Shown: positions 38,448-47,424, counted from the first letter of the stretch. The stretch: 64,000 bases of DNA from Sulfuritalea sp. (GCA_016716965.1 JADJUP010000013.1:26796-90795), one strand, 5' to 3'. The notes: generated from the letters alone by a model not told the origin. A program made the numbers and translations.

Positions 38448-39420
38448 GACTAAATCCGTCCTCCCTTCGATAAGTATTGTCAGCCCGGCCCTGGCCAAAG
38501 CCAACAACGGCAACTGGCACACCGCGAAACGCTGGGCGCATTGCCTTTCTGCCAGGGCACGGGTGCGCATCGAGTTGGACTGGAGCGGTGCTGACGACTC
38601 CATGATGATCGCCCTGCATGCCCGACGGTCGGCTCAATCGATTGCCCGTTTTGCCGAAGTTTATCCGCAACGCCCCCTTGTTCTGGTGCTGACAGGAACG
38701 GACTTGTATCGCGACATCAGGATCGATCCGCAGGCGCAACATTCGCTGACGCTTGCAACCCGCATTGTCGTTCTCCAGTCCGAAGGTATCGGCGAGTTGG
38801 AGGAAAGCCTTGCCGCCAAGGCAACGGTAATCTACCAGTCGGCGCGGTCCCTGATGCCTGGTCGGCGCAGCAAGCGTCATTTGGACCTGGTGCTGGTCGG
38901 GCACCAGCGGCCGGAAAAGGACCCGCTTACGGCTTTGCGTGCGTTGCGCCTGGTTCCAGCCGACATACCGGTACGCCTGTTTCACATCGGTGCCGCACTC
39001 GATTCCGAACTGGCTGCCGAGGTGGCAAAGCTCGGCGCCGGGGACGGCCGCTACCACTGGCTGGGTGCCTTGTCCCAGCCGGAAACCCGCCAGCGCATAA
39101 AACGCAGCCACCTGCTTTTGCTGCCATCGCTGATGGAAGGCGGCGCCAACGTGCTGATCGAGGCCGTGACCAGCGGCGTGCCGGTGCTGGGCAGCGACAT
39201 TTCCGGCAACCGGGGCATGCTCGGCGCAGACTACCCTGGATGGTTTCCGGTGGGCGACGCGGCACGCCTGTCGGAGCTGATCGTCAGGGCAGCCCGCGAC
39301 ACGCGCTACTATTCAGCCTTGTCCGCGCGCTGTGCCGAGCGGGCAAGACTATTTTCTCCCGCCGGCGAGTGCGCCGCGGTTTGCAGGCTCCTCGACATGA
39401 CAAGGGTATCGACACGATGA
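38446..39420 (+). CDS. senB: Selenosugar synthase SenB (glycosyltransferase)
   Basis: This is a GT-B type glycosyltransferase of 324 residues. The opening SISIVSPALAKANNGNWHTAKRW and the later HQRPEKDPLTALRALR and LLPSLMEGGANVLIEAVTSGVPVLGSDISGNRG are typical of SenB. By analogy with the Variovorax enzyme it forms a C-Se bond between selenophosphate and a UDP-sugar, giving a 1-seleno-sugar. It is divergent from senA and overlaps senC by four bases (ATGA). AAGG lies six bases before its ATG, which supports this start. Confidence 0.87.
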   Translation: MTKSVLPSISIVSPALAKANNGNWHTAKRWAHCLSARARVRIELDWSGADDSMMIALHARRSAQSIARFAEVYPQRPLVLVLTGTDLYRDIRIDPQAQHSLTLATRIVVLQSEGIGELEESLAAKATVIYQSARSLMPGRRSKRHLDLVLVGHQRPEKDPLTALRALRLVPADIPVRLFHIGAALDSELAAEVAKLGAGDGRYHWLGALSQPETRQRIKRSHLLLLPSLMEGGANVLIEAVTSGVPVLGSDISGNRGMLGADYPGWFPVGDAARLSELIVRAARDTRYYSALSARCAERARLFSPAGECAAVCRLLDMTRVSTR

Positions 39421-40481
39421 ACTCCCCACTTCCTTCCGCCTCGCCATTGCGTCTGACTTCGTTCAGCCACGGTGGAGGCTGCGGCTGCAAGGTCGCTCCC
39501 GGTCTGCTGTCCGAAATCCTTCGCGGCGTTCGCGGCTTTCCCGTGCCAAAGGAACTCATGGTCGGCATCGAAACGGCCGACGATGCGGCGGTCTATCGTC
39601 TCAACGACGAACAGGCTCTGATCGCTACTACGGACTTCTTCATGCCCATCGTCGATGACCCTTTCGACTTCGGCCGGATCGCCGCTACCAACGCGATCAG
39701 CGACGTGTATGCCATGGGTGGTACGCCGATCATGGCGCTGGCGCTGGTCGGCATGCCGATCGACAAGTTGCCCCTCGAGGTTATCGGCAAGATTCTCGAA
39801 GGCGGCGAAAGCGTTTGCGCCGCAGCCGGCATCCCGATCGCCGGCGGTCATACCATCGATTCAGTGGAGCCGATCTATGGGCTGGTAGTCATGGGCCTGG
39901 TACATCCGGATAAGGTGAAAACCAATGCTGGCGCCAGAGCCGGCGATGTGCTGATTCTGGGCAAGCCGCTGGGCGTCGGCGTGATGTCGGCGGCGCTGAA
40001 AAAAGGCGCGCTCGATGCCGACGGCTATGCTGCAATGATTGCCAGCACCACCCGGCTCAACACGCCGGGGCGGCGGCTGGCCAATCTCGACGCGGTACAC
40101 GCCTTGACCGACATCACCGGCTTCGGTTTGCTCGGGCATTTGCTTGAAGTCTGTCGCGGGGCAGGCTTGGCCGCAGCGCTCGACATGGCATCCATTCCGC
40201 TGCTGGCGGATGTCGAACGGCTGGCCACGGCGGGCTACATCACCGGTGCTTCGGCGCGCAACTGGACAGCCTATGGAGACGAAGTTTCTCTCGCACCGGC
40301 CATCAGCCAGATGCAGCGCGCCTTGTTGACCGATCCCCAGACCAGCGGCGGCTTGCTGGTGGCCTGCGAGCCGGCGGCCGTCGATGACGTGCTCGCGGTG
40401 TTTCGTGACGAAGGTTTCGGTTCCGCGGCGGTCGTCGGCCGTTTTGAATCCGGGCTACCGCGAGTGCGAGTGGCTGCCTGA
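39417..40481 (+). CDS. senC: Selenophosphate synthetase SenC/SelD
   Basis: This 354-residue SelD-family enzyme makes selenophosphate from selenide and ATP. The catalytic Cys and Lys lie in the glycine-rich GGGCGCKVAPG (Cys22 or Cys24, Lys25); the residue is an ordinary cysteine codon, not selenocysteine. ATTDFFMPIVDDPFDFGRIAATNAISDVYAMGG and the C-terminal LLTDPQTSGGLLVA are also conserved. Its overlap with senB favours a role in selenoneine synthesis, but it could also serve selenocysteine or selenouridine synthesis. It is convergent with egtD, six bases apart. Confidence 0.93.
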   Translation: MNSPLPSASPLRLTSFSHGGGCGCKVAPGLLSEILRGVRGFPVPKELMVGIETADDAAVYRLNDEQALIATTDFFMPIVDDPFDFGRIAATNAISDVYAMGGTPIMALALVGMPIDKLPLEVIGKILEGGESVCAAAGIPIAGGHTIDSVEPIYGLVVMGLVHPDKVKTNAGARAGDVLILGKPLGVGVMSAALKKGALDADGYAAMIASTTRLNTPGRRLANLDAVHALTDITGFGLLGHLLEVCRGAGLAAALDMASIPLLADVERLATAGYITGASARNWTAYGDEVSLAPAISQMQRALLTDPQTSGGLLVACEPAAVDDVLAVFRDEGFGSAAVVGRFESGLPRVRVAA

Positions 40482-40487
40482 AGGAAC

Positions 40488-41477
40488 TCAGGCAGCCTTG
40501 CGTGCGAAGAACAGCGCGAACCACCTGCGGGGGTCGGTCCAGACCTGAATTTCGGTGAATCCGGCGTTACCCAGCAGCGTCGCGAAGCCGTCCGGGGAAT
40601 ATTTCCACGAGTTTTCGGTGTGGACTCTCTCGCCTTTGGCAAAGCTTCTTGAACGTGAACCATTCTCCTCGGGCCAGCTTACGGTGAGCGCACGGCGAGC
40701 TTCAAGATGCATTTCGATGCGGGCCGACTCGATGTTGTAGAAGGCGACGTGCTGCCAGTCTCCGATAGCGAAGTCGGCATCGAGTCGCGCATTCACATGA
40801 CGCAGCAGGTTGCGATTGAAAGCGGCGGTGACGCCCAGCGGATCATCGTAGGCGGCATCGAGCAGGGCCTTGTCCTTGACCAGGTCGACGCCTATCAGCA
40901 AGCCACCGCTGCGGTCCATCCGTGCCGCAAGTCCTGTCAGGAAGCGGCCGGCGTCGGGGGGGCTGAAGTTGCCGATGCTCGAGCCGGGATAAAAATACAC
41001 GCGTCGTTCCAGCGGCAGGTCGTCCGGCAAGCGCAACTCTTCGGTGAAGTCGAGTCCGAGGCCGAGCATGTCGATCGCGGGAAATTCGCGCTTCAGGTTC
41101 TGCAGCGAATCGCGCAAAAACTCCACCGAAATGTCTACCGCCACGTAACGTCTCGGCAGCACTCCTGCGTGGAACAGTTTGCCGGCCTTGGCGCAACTGC
41201 CGCAGCCCAGGTCGATCAGCGTGAAGTTTTCGCCCAGCCCATCCCGAATGGCCGGCAGGAAGTCACGGAAAATTACCGCTTCGGTACGCGTGGGGTAATA
41301 CTCGGGCAGTTCGGTAATGGCCTCGAACAGGCGCGAGCCGAGCGCATCGTAAAAGAATTTTGGGGCAATGTACGCCTGCGGCCGCAGCAGGCCCGTCGCA
41401 AGCTCGTCGCGCAGCCTGGCATTCTGGCGCGGCGAATCCCAGTCGAGGATTTGCAGCAGCTTGACGTCGTTTGGCAT
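40488..41477 (-). CDS. egtD: L-histidine N-alpha-methyltransferase EgtD
   Basis: This 329-residue SAM-dependent enzyme trimethylates the amino group of histidine to hercynine, the acceptor used by SenA and EgtB. Family marks are FYDALGSRLFEAITELPEYYPTR, the SAM loop LIDLGCGSCAK, YPGSSIGNF and the C-terminal substrate segment HTENSWKYS. It starts one base after the stop of the methylase gene, so it belongs to a maf-methylase-egtD operon that points towards senC. Confidence 0.95.
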   Translation of the reverse strand: MPNDVKLLQILDWDSPRQNARLRDELATGLLRPQAYIAPKFFYDALGSRLFEAITELPEYYPTRTEAVIFRDFLPAIRDGLGENFTLIDLGCGSCAKAGKLFHAGVLPRRYVAVDISVEFLRDSLQNLKREFPAIDMLGLGLDFTEELRLPDDLPLERRVYFYPGSSIGNFSPPDAGRFLTGLAARMDRSGGLLIGVDLVKDKALLDAAYDDPLGVTAAFNRNLLRHVNARLDADFAIGDWQHVAFYNIESARIEMHLEARRALTVSWPEENGSRSRSFAKGERVHTENSWKYSPDGFATLLGNAGFTEIQVWTDPRRWFALFFARKAA

Positions 41478-41478
41478 T

Positions 41479-42189
41479 TCAGTCCGCCAGCAGCAGGAAA
41501 ACGGTGGGTCGCCGGTCCAGATCGGGCGGCGGTAGCGCCTTCCATTCGACTATGCGGCAGGTTTGGATGAACTCGCTGTCGAGCGTGAGGTCGGTCGCCA
41601 CGCACAGGCGGGTTCTCGGGCGGCAGGTGGATAGTGCCGCCTTGAACAGTATGTTGTTGCGGTATGGCGTTTCAATGAACAGCTGCGTTTGCTTTTGCCT
41701 CGCCGACTCGCTTTCCAATTCCGCGATGCGTCGGCCGCGCTCGGGTTCGCGCGCCGGCAGGTAGCCGTGGAACGCGAAGCGTTGTCCTTCCAGGCCGGAC
41801 CCCATCAGTGCGAGCAGCAGGGAAGAAGGCCCGACCAGTGGCTTGACGGCGATTCCCTTCTCATGGGCGCGCCGAACCAGCAGCGCGCCTGGGTCGGCAA
41901 TCGCCGGGCAGCCAGCTTCAGACATCAGGCCGAGGTCATGGCCGGCGGCAAGCGGCGCCAGCAGGCGCTCGATGTCCGCTGCGGTAGGCCTCTCCGGCAA
42001 TTGCTCGATGGCGAGCTCGCGCAATGGGCCAGGGTGCCCCATTCGTTTTAGTTCGGCACGAGCTGATTTTGCGTTTTCGGCGACAAAGTGGCCTAGTTTG
42101 CAGGCGATCGCCTGCGTACTTGCCGGCAGGCAGGCTTGCCATGAAGTGTCACCCAGGGCGACAGGCAGCAGCATGAGCGATCCGGTCAT
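41479..42189 (-). CDS. Tetrapyrrole-methylase-fold SAM methyltransferase (RsmI-like)
   Basis: This 236-residue protein has the tetrapyrrole methylase fold seen in RsmI (16S rRNA ribose methylase) and cobalamin enzymes: GLMSEAGCPAIADPGALLV, VGPSSLLLALMGSGLEGQRFAFHGYLP and ETPYRN. It lacks RsmI's C-terminal extension and its N-terminus is diverged, so the target is uncertain. I chose the ATG at 42189. It sits between maf and egtD. Confidence 0.85.
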   Translation of the reverse strand: MTGSLMLLPVALGDTSWQACLPASTQAIACKLGHFVAENAKSARAELKRMGHPGPLRELAIEQLPERPTAADIERLLAPLAAGHDLGLMSEAGCPAIADPGALLVRRAHEKGIAVKPLVGPSSLLLALMGSGLEGQRFAFHGYLPAREPERGRRIAELESESARQKQTQLFIETPYRNNILFKAALSTCRPRTRLCVATDLTLDSEFIQTCRIVEWKALPPPDLDRRPTVFLLLAD

Positions 42190-42206
42190 CGGTTCGTCAG
42201 CCCTGG

Positions 42207-42788
42207 TCAGGGAAGTGCCAGGCCTTCGGCACGCAGCATGTCGCACAAGGCAATCAGCGGCAGGCCGACCAAGGCATTAGGATCATCACCGCGCATGTAG
42301 GACAGGAGCGAAATGCCCAATCCCTCGGATTTGGCGCTTCCCGCGCAGTTGAGCGCATCCTCACGGTCCAGGTAGGACTCGATTTCGGCATCGCTGAGAT
42401 CACGAAAGCCGACATGGGTGTCGATGCAGCGCACTTGGGCACGACCGCTCGCCGCGTCGAGCAGGCAAAGTCCAGTATGGAACACCACCTCTTTTCCTCG
42501 CATCCGGCTCAACTGGGCAATGGCATTCTCGCGCCGCTCCGGTTTACCGAAACGGTCGTCGCCGTGGGCGGCTACCTGATCGGAGCCGATGATCAGTGCC
42601 TCCGGGTAGCGTTGCATGACCGCTCGAGCCTTGGCTTCGGAGAGGCGCGTGGCGGTGGCAGCCGGGTGCTCGCCCGGCAGGGGCGACTCGTCGGCATCCG
42701 GTGCGGCGGTTTCGAAGGGTATTTGCAGGCGTGCCAAAAGCTCTCTGCGAAAGGGGGAAGTGGATGCTAGAACAAGCAGGCGCGCCAT
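42207..42788 (-). CDS. maf: Maf-like nucleotide pyrophosphatase (YceF type)
   Basis: This 193-residue Maf-family protein starts MARLLVLASTSPFRRELL, with the conserved SSPxRxxLL-like loop. DADE, the SEAKA motif and IIGSDQVA also match the YceF (m7GTP pyrophosphatase) branch. It removes modified nucleotides from the pool. The start ATG 42788 is chosen over a long frame running through the divergent DUF177 gene. Confidence 0.92.
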   Translation of the reverse strand: MARLLVLASTSPFRRELLARLQIPFETAAPDADESPLPGEHPAATATRLSEAKARAVMQRYPEALIIGSDQVAAHGDDRFGKPERRENAIAQLSRMRGKEVVFHTGLCLLDAASGRAQVRCIDTHVGFRDLSDAEIESYLDREDALNCAGSAKSEGLGISLLSYMRGDDPNALVGLPLIALCDMLRAEGLALP

Positions 42789-42817
42789 GTTGCGGACTTG
42801 AAAAGACGGGGCTGGGC

Positions 42818-43354
42818 ATGATAACATCCACTGTTTTGTCGCGCGAGCGTCGGGCTGTGTCGGATTCGATCGCTGGAACCGTTCTGGACTGCCTTGAATT
42901 CGCGCGCAATGGCGGCGTGCTGGAGCGTCGTGTCGAGCTCGGTGAAATGCCGCGTCTGGCGGATGTTCTGGCAACAAGCAGCGGATCGCTGGCTGTCCGG
43001 TTGGAAGGGTGGCGTGACGCCGAAGGCAAGTCGTGGTTGCAGCTGGATGTTTCTGGTGCGCCGGTGTTATGTTGCCAGCGCTGCCTTGGTGGAGTGGAGT
43101 TTCCGCTCGACATAAGCAGTCGCTTGCGCCTGATTGCCCCCGGAGAATCCTGGCCGGATGACGATCTGGAAGACGACAGCGCTGACGCCATGGAAGCGGA
43201 CGAGGCGCTTTCGGTGTTGTCGCTGATAGAGGATGAAGTATTGCTGGCGCTGCCCATTGCGCCGCGACATGAGAAGTGCGAGTCGCCTTTGGGTGACGCA
43301 AGGGAACAAGGGCCATCGCCGTTTGCCGCGCTGGCTTCGCTCAAGAAGAAGTGA
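42818..43354 (+). CDS. yceD: YceD/DUF177 family protein
   Basis: This 178-residue protein lies directly before rpmF, the normal place for this family, whose plant and bacterial members act in 23S rRNA accumulation. The CxxC pair in LCCQRCLGGVEFPLD and the C-terminal cysteine in HEKCE are conserved and may bind zinc. SPFAALASLKKK closes the protein as usual. Start ATG 42818 is divergent from maf across 29 bases. Confidence 0.92.
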   Translation: MITSTVLSRERRAVSDSIAGTVLDCLEFARNGGVLERRVELGEMPRLADVLATSSGSLAVRLEGWRDAEGKSWLQLDVSGAPVLCCQRCLGGVEFPLDISSRLRLIAPGESWPDDDLEDDSADAMEADEALSVLSLIEDEVLLALPIAPRHEKCESPLGDAREQGPSPFAALASLKKK

Positions 43355-43425
43355 AGCAGAGTTTCAGAACATGCTAATGCCCGCGTCAGCGGACGTTATG
43401 CCGTAACCAGACAAGGAGTAGCGAA

Positions 43426-43605
43426 ATGGCCGTACAACAGAACAAGAAATCCCCCTCCAAGCGCGGCATGCACCGCGCCCACGATTTTCTGACCAATCCT
43501 CCGCTGGCGGTTGAACCGACTACCGGTGAAGTCCATCTGCGCCATCATATTTCGCCCTCCGGCGTTTATCGCGGCAAAAAAGTGGTCAAGGCCAAGGGCG
43601 AATAA
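43426..43605 (+). CDS. rpmF: 50S ribosomal protein L32
   Basis: This 59-residue ribosomal protein starts MAVQQNKKSPSKRGMHRAHD and ends HHISPSGVYRGKKVV plus a short basic tail. It has no zinc cysteines, as expected for the betaproteobacterial form. AAGGAG precedes the ATG. A terminator follows, so part of the transcription stops before plsX. Confidence 0.97.
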   Translation: MAVQQNKKSPSKRGMHRAHDFLTNPPLAVEPTTGEVHLRHHISPSGVYRGKKVVKAKGE

Positions 43606-43620
43606 GCCATTTTGGCGAAA

Positions 43621-43655
43621 ACGGCCGGATGCGCCGCGCGCATCCGGCCGTTTTT
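43621..43655 (+). terminator. Intrinsic terminator after rpmF
   Basis: A perfect 14-base-pair stem (43621-43634 with 43638-43651), a CGC loop and a run of T end the rpmF transcript 15 bases after its stop codon. Confidence 0.88.
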
Positions 43656-43682
43656 CTGAAATCTCCGGAAGATCACTGAACG

Positions 43683-44744
43683 ATGGCGATCACCCTCGCG
43701 GTGGATTGCATGGGTGGCGACCACGGTCCGTCGGTAACCCTGCCTGCTGTCATAGAGTTTCTACGTCACGATTCCGATTGTGCCGCCATACTGGTTGGAC
43801 GAGAGGAATTGCTGCGTTCGCAGGCCGAGAGTTTTGCCGTTGAGTTCGGCAAACGCCTTTCGATTCACCATGCCTCGGAAATAGTCGGGATGGATGAAGC
43901 GGTTGCAAGTGCGCTGCGAGGGAAGAAGGATTCTTCCATGCGTGTCGCCATCGATATGGTCAAGGATGGCTTTGCCGATGCCGCGGTATCGGCCGGCAAT
44001 ACCGGTGCCTTGATGGCCGTTTCCCGTTTCGTGCTGAAGACCCTGCCAGGCATCGACCGACCGGCGATATGTTCCATCCTGCCCTCGCAGAACGGAACCA
44101 CCTATGTGCTGGACCTTGGCGCCAATGTGGACTGCAGTCCTGAGCACCTGCTGCAGTTCGGCATCATGGGGGCGTCCCTGGTTTCGGCGCTGGAACACAA
44201 AGAGCGTCCCACGGTCGGCTTGCTCAATATCGGCGAGGAGGCGATCAAGGGCAACGAGGCCGTCAAGCGGGCGTCCGAACTACTGCGCGCGACCGACCTG
44301 AACTTCGTCGGCAATGTCGAAGGCAACGATATTTTCAAGGGCACCGCTGACGTGGTGGTCTGCGACGGATTCGTCGGCAACGTTACATTGAAGGCGTCCG
44401 AGGGATTGGCGCACATGATCGGCGCCGGACTGAAGCAAGAGTTTTCGCGCAACATTTTCACGAAACTTGCCGGCCTGCTGGCCATGCCCGTCCTCAAATC
44501 CTTTCGCCAGCGTTTCGATCCGCGACGCTACAACGGCGCCAGTCTTCTGGGCCTGCGCGGCATCGTGGTAAAGAGCCATGGATCCGCCGATCGGATGGCG
44601 TTTCGTTACGCACTGGAAAAGGCGGCCGAGGAAGCCCGCCAACGCCTGCCGGAGGCGATCGCGGAGCGCATGGCCGCCATTGCCGGTCCGCGCAACGGAT
44701 TTCCGGATACGGCCGGCGGGGCAGCGCCAAGCCACAGCCAATGA
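43683..44744 (+). CDS. plsX: Phosphate acyltransferase PlsX
   Basis: This 353-residue enzyme converts acyl-ACP to acyl-phosphate for phospholipid synthesis. The N-terminus MAITLAVDCMGGDHGPSVT, AVSAGNTGALMA and GLRGIVVKSHGSAD are diagnostic. It is first in the fab cluster, and its stop overlaps the start region of fabH. Confidence 0.96.
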   Translation: MAITLAVDCMGGDHGPSVTLPAVIEFLRHDSDCAAILVGREELLRSQAESFAVEFGKRLSIHHASEIVGMDEAVASALRGKKDSSMRVAIDMVKDGFADAAVSAGNTGALMAVSRFVLKTLPGIDRPAICSILPSQNGTTYVLDLGANVDCSPEHLLQFGIMGASLVSALEHKERPTVGLLNIGEEAIKGNEAVKRASELLRATDLNFVGNVEGNDIFKGTADVVVCDGFVGNVTLKASEGLAHMIGAGLKQEFSRNIFTKLAGLLAMPVLKSFRQRFDPRRYNGASLLGLRGIVVKSHGSADRMAFRYALEKAAEEARQRLPEAIAERMAAIAGPRNGFPDTAGGAAPSHSQ

Positions 44745-44755
44745 TGGAGGCCAAG

Positions 44756-45724
44756 GTGATACATACCCGAATCAGCGGTACCGGCAGCTACCTGCCGGGT
44801 GATCCCGTCGACAATGCATCCCTGATCGCCAAACACCGGATCGACTCCTCCGACGACTGGATCGTGGAGCGCACCGGCATACGCCAGCGCCATCTTGCCG
44901 CGACCGGTGTCACCAGCAGCGATCTCGCGCTGGAGGCAAGTCGGCGCGCACTCGACGCTGCCGGGCGGTTGCCGGCCGACGTCGATCTGATCATCGTCGC
45001 GACGTCCACGCCCGACTATGTGTTCCCGAGCGCGGCCGCGCTCCTGCAAAGCAAGCTCGGCATCATCAACGGTGCGGCGGCTTTCGATGTGCAGGCTGTG
45101 TGCAGCGGCTTCGTCTATGCCCTCAACATCGCCGAGAAGTTCATTCGCTCCGGCTCGCACAAGTGTGCGCTGGTAGTGGGCGCCGAGGTCTTTTCGCGCA
45201 TCCTCGACTGGAACGATCGCGGCACCTGCGTGCTGTTCGGTGACGGTGCCGGTGCCGTGGTGCTGGAGGCCGCCGACAAACCGGGACTTCTGGCCAGCGC
45301 CTTCCATGCCGACGGCAGCCATCATGGAATCCTTTCCGTACCTGGTCAGGTGTGCGGTGGCGTGGTGACCGGCGATCCATTCCTGCGCATGGACGGGCAG
45401 GCCGTGTTCAAGTTCGCCGTCAAGGTGCTCGCCGACGTCGCGCACGAAGTACTGGACCTCGCCGGCATGACCGCCGACCAGGTCGACTGGCTGATTCCGC
45501 ACCAGGCCAACGTGCGCATACTTCAGGCCACGGCGAAGCGGCTCCACCTGCCTCCCGAAAAGTGTGTCGTCACCGTGGCGGAGCACGGCAATACTTCTGC
45601 TGCATCGATTCCGCTGGCTCTGGACACCGCCGTGCGCGATGGTCGCATTCGACGCGGCCAGAATCTGCTGCTTGAAGGGGTGGGCGGCGGCTTCACCTGG
45701 GGCGCGACCCTTCTTGAATATTGA
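44756..45724 (+). CDS. fabH: 3-oxoacyl-ACP synthase III
   Basis: This condensing enzyme starts fatty-acid chains from acetyl-CoA and malonyl-ACP. The catalytic triad is visible: Cys in DVQAVCSGFVYAL, His in IPHQANVRI, Asn in EHGNTSAASIPLAL. I favour the GTG at 44756, because GGAGG lies five bases before it and the product then opens like other FabH proteins (MIHTRISGTGSYLPG). The ATG at 44741, overlapping the plsX stop, would add five residues. Confidence 0.95.
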   Translation: MIHTRISGTGSYLPGDPVDNASLIAKHRIDSSDDWIVERTGIRQRHLAATGVTSSDLALEASRRALDAAGRLPADVDLIIVATSTPDYVFPSAAALLQSKLGIINGAAAFDVQAVCSGFVYALNIAEKFIRSGSHKCALVVGAEVFSRILDWNDRGTCVLFGDGAGAVVLEAADKPGLLASAFHADGSHHGILSVPGQVCGGVVTGDPFLRMDGQAVFKFAVKVLADVAHEVLDLAGMTADQVDWLIPHQANVRILQATAKRLHLPPEKCVVTVAEHGNTSAASIPLALDTAVRDGRIRRGQNLLLEGVGGGFTWGATLLEY

Positions 45725-45740
45725 AACCGAGACGAATGAA

Positions 45741-46676
45741 ATGAAATTTGCACTCGTGTATCCCGGTCAGGGTTCCCAATCCCTCGGCATGATGGCTGCG
45801 TATGGCGATTCTCCGGTGATTCGCGCCACATTTGACGAGGCGTCCGCCGCGCTTGGCCGCGACCTGTGGCAACTGGTTTGCGAAGGCCCTGCGGAGCAGT
45901 TGAGCCAGACAGTCAATACCCAGCCGCTGATGCTCACCGCCGACATCGCCGTTTACCGGCTGTGGCTTGAAAAGGGCGGCGGCAAACCCGCCATGGTCGC
46001 GGGACACAGCCTCGGTGAATACTCCGCGCTGGTAGCCGCCGGAGTACTTGCTCTGCGCGATGCCGTGCCACTGGTCGAACTGCGCGCGAAGGCCATGCAG
46101 GCCGCCGTGCCGGCGGGCGAAGGTGCCATGGCGGCGGTCATGGGCCTCGATGCGGACGGCGTCGTCGCCGCCTGCGCCGAAGCTGCACAGGGCCAGGTCG
46201 TGCAAGCCGTGAATTTCAATGAGCCGAAGCAGACGGTGATTGCGGGTCACAAGGCTGCTGTCGAGCGCGCGGCGGAACTGGTCAAGGCGAGGGGGGCCAA
46301 GCGCGCATTGATGCTGCCGGTGTCGGCGCCCTTTCACTGCGCGTTGATGCAGCCGGCTGCAGATGCGTTGCATGTCCACCTCGGATCCGTCGCGTTTGCC
46401 GTGCCGCAAATTGCCGTTGTAAATAATGTCGATGTTGCGCAACTTGCAGATCCCGCCGCAATCCGTGATGCCCTGGTGCGGCAGGCCGCGTCGCCGGTTC
46501 GGTGGGTCGAAACCATGCAGGCGATGCATGCTGCAGGGGTAACCCATGTATTCGAGTGCGGTCCGGGAAAGGTCTTGTCCGGACTGGTCAAGCGCTGCGT
46601 CGATCAGCTTGCCGGCGCGGCAATGAATGATCTGGCCAGCATGGATGCGGCGTTGGCCGCGGTTCGGGGAGCGTGA
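45741..46676 (+). CDS. fabD: Malonyl-CoA:ACP transacylase
   Basis: This 311-residue enzyme loads malonyl groups on to acyl carrier protein. The nucleophile serine lies in GHSLGEYSAL and the histidine in SAPFHCALM. The opening FALVYPGQGSQSLGM is typical. It starts 16 bases after fabH. Confidence 0.97.
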   Translation: MKFALVYPGQGSQSLGMMAAYGDSPVIRATFDEASAALGRDLWQLVCEGPAEQLSQTVNTQPLMLTADIAVYRLWLEKGGGKPAMVAGHSLGEYSALVAAGVLALRDAVPLVELRAKAMQAAVPAGEGAMAAVMGLDADGVVAACAEAAQGQVVQAVNFNEPKQTVIAGHKAAVERAAELVKARGAKRALMLPVSAPFHCALMQPAADALHVHLGSVAFAVPQIAVVNNVDVAQLADPAAIRDALVRQAASPVRWVETMQAMHAAGVTHVFECGPGKVLSGLVKRCVDQLAGAAMNDLASMDAALAAVRGA

Positions 46677-46677
46677 C

Positions 46678-47424
46678 ATGACGGATTTGAAAGGACAGAT
46701 AGCGCTGGTGACGGGCGCATCGCGTGGTCTGGGCCGCGCCATCGCGCTGGAACTGGGTGCGCAGGGCGCGACGGTAATCGGTACCGCGACAACCGAGGCC
46801 GGCGCGGCGGATATCCAGAAGGCATTGGATGAGGCCGGAATCGTCGGTTGGGGTACCGCCGCCAACGTCACCGAGGCGGCTGCCTGCGAGACGCTGGTCG
46901 GCGCGATCGAAAAGAAGTTCGGTGCCGTTTCGGTGCTCGTAAACAATGCCGGCATCACGCGCGACAACCTCGCAATGCGCATGAAGGACGATGAATGGGA
47001 TCTGGTGATCGAGACCAATCTCAAGGCCGTGTTCCGCCTTTCCAAGCTGGTCATGCGCGGCATGATGAAGGCGCGCTTTGGTCGCATCATCAACATCACA
47101 TCGGTAGTTGGCGAAGCCGGCAATCCCGGCCAGGCAAACTACGCCGCAGCCAAGGCAGGAGTCGCGGGCATGAGCCGGGCGCTGGCACAGGAATTGGGCA
47201 GCCGCAACGTCACCGTGAACTGCGTCGCGCCGGGATTCATCGATACCGACATGACCCGCGGACTGCCGGATGCGCAACGCGATGCATTGCTTGGCAAGAT
47301 TCCTCTGGGCCGACTCGGACAGCCGGAGGAGGTCGCTGCGACGGTGGCGTTTCTGGCGTCGCCGCGCGCTGGCTATATTACCGGCAGCACCCTGAACGTT
47401 AACGGCGGCATGTACATGGCCTGA
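46678..47424 (+). CDS. fabG: 3-oxoacyl-ACP reductase
   Basis: This 248-residue short-chain dehydrogenase is NADPH-dependent and reduces 3-oxoacyl-ACP. The cofactor motif TGASRGLGRAIA and the catalytic NAG, Ser (NITSV) and YxxxK (YAAAK) are all in place. It starts one base after the fabD stop. Confidence 0.97.
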   Translation: MTDLKGQIALVTGASRGLGRAIALELGAQGATVIGTATTEAGAADIQKALDEAGIVGWGTAANVTEAAACETLVGAIEKKFGAVSVLVNNAGITRDNLAMRMKDDEWDLVIETNLKAVFRLSKLVMRGMMKARFGRIINITSVVGEAGNPGQANYAAAKAGVAGMSRALAQELGSRNVTVNCVAPGFIDTDMTRGLPDAQRDALLGKIPLGRLGQPEEVAATVAFLASPRAGYITGSTLNVNGGMYMA

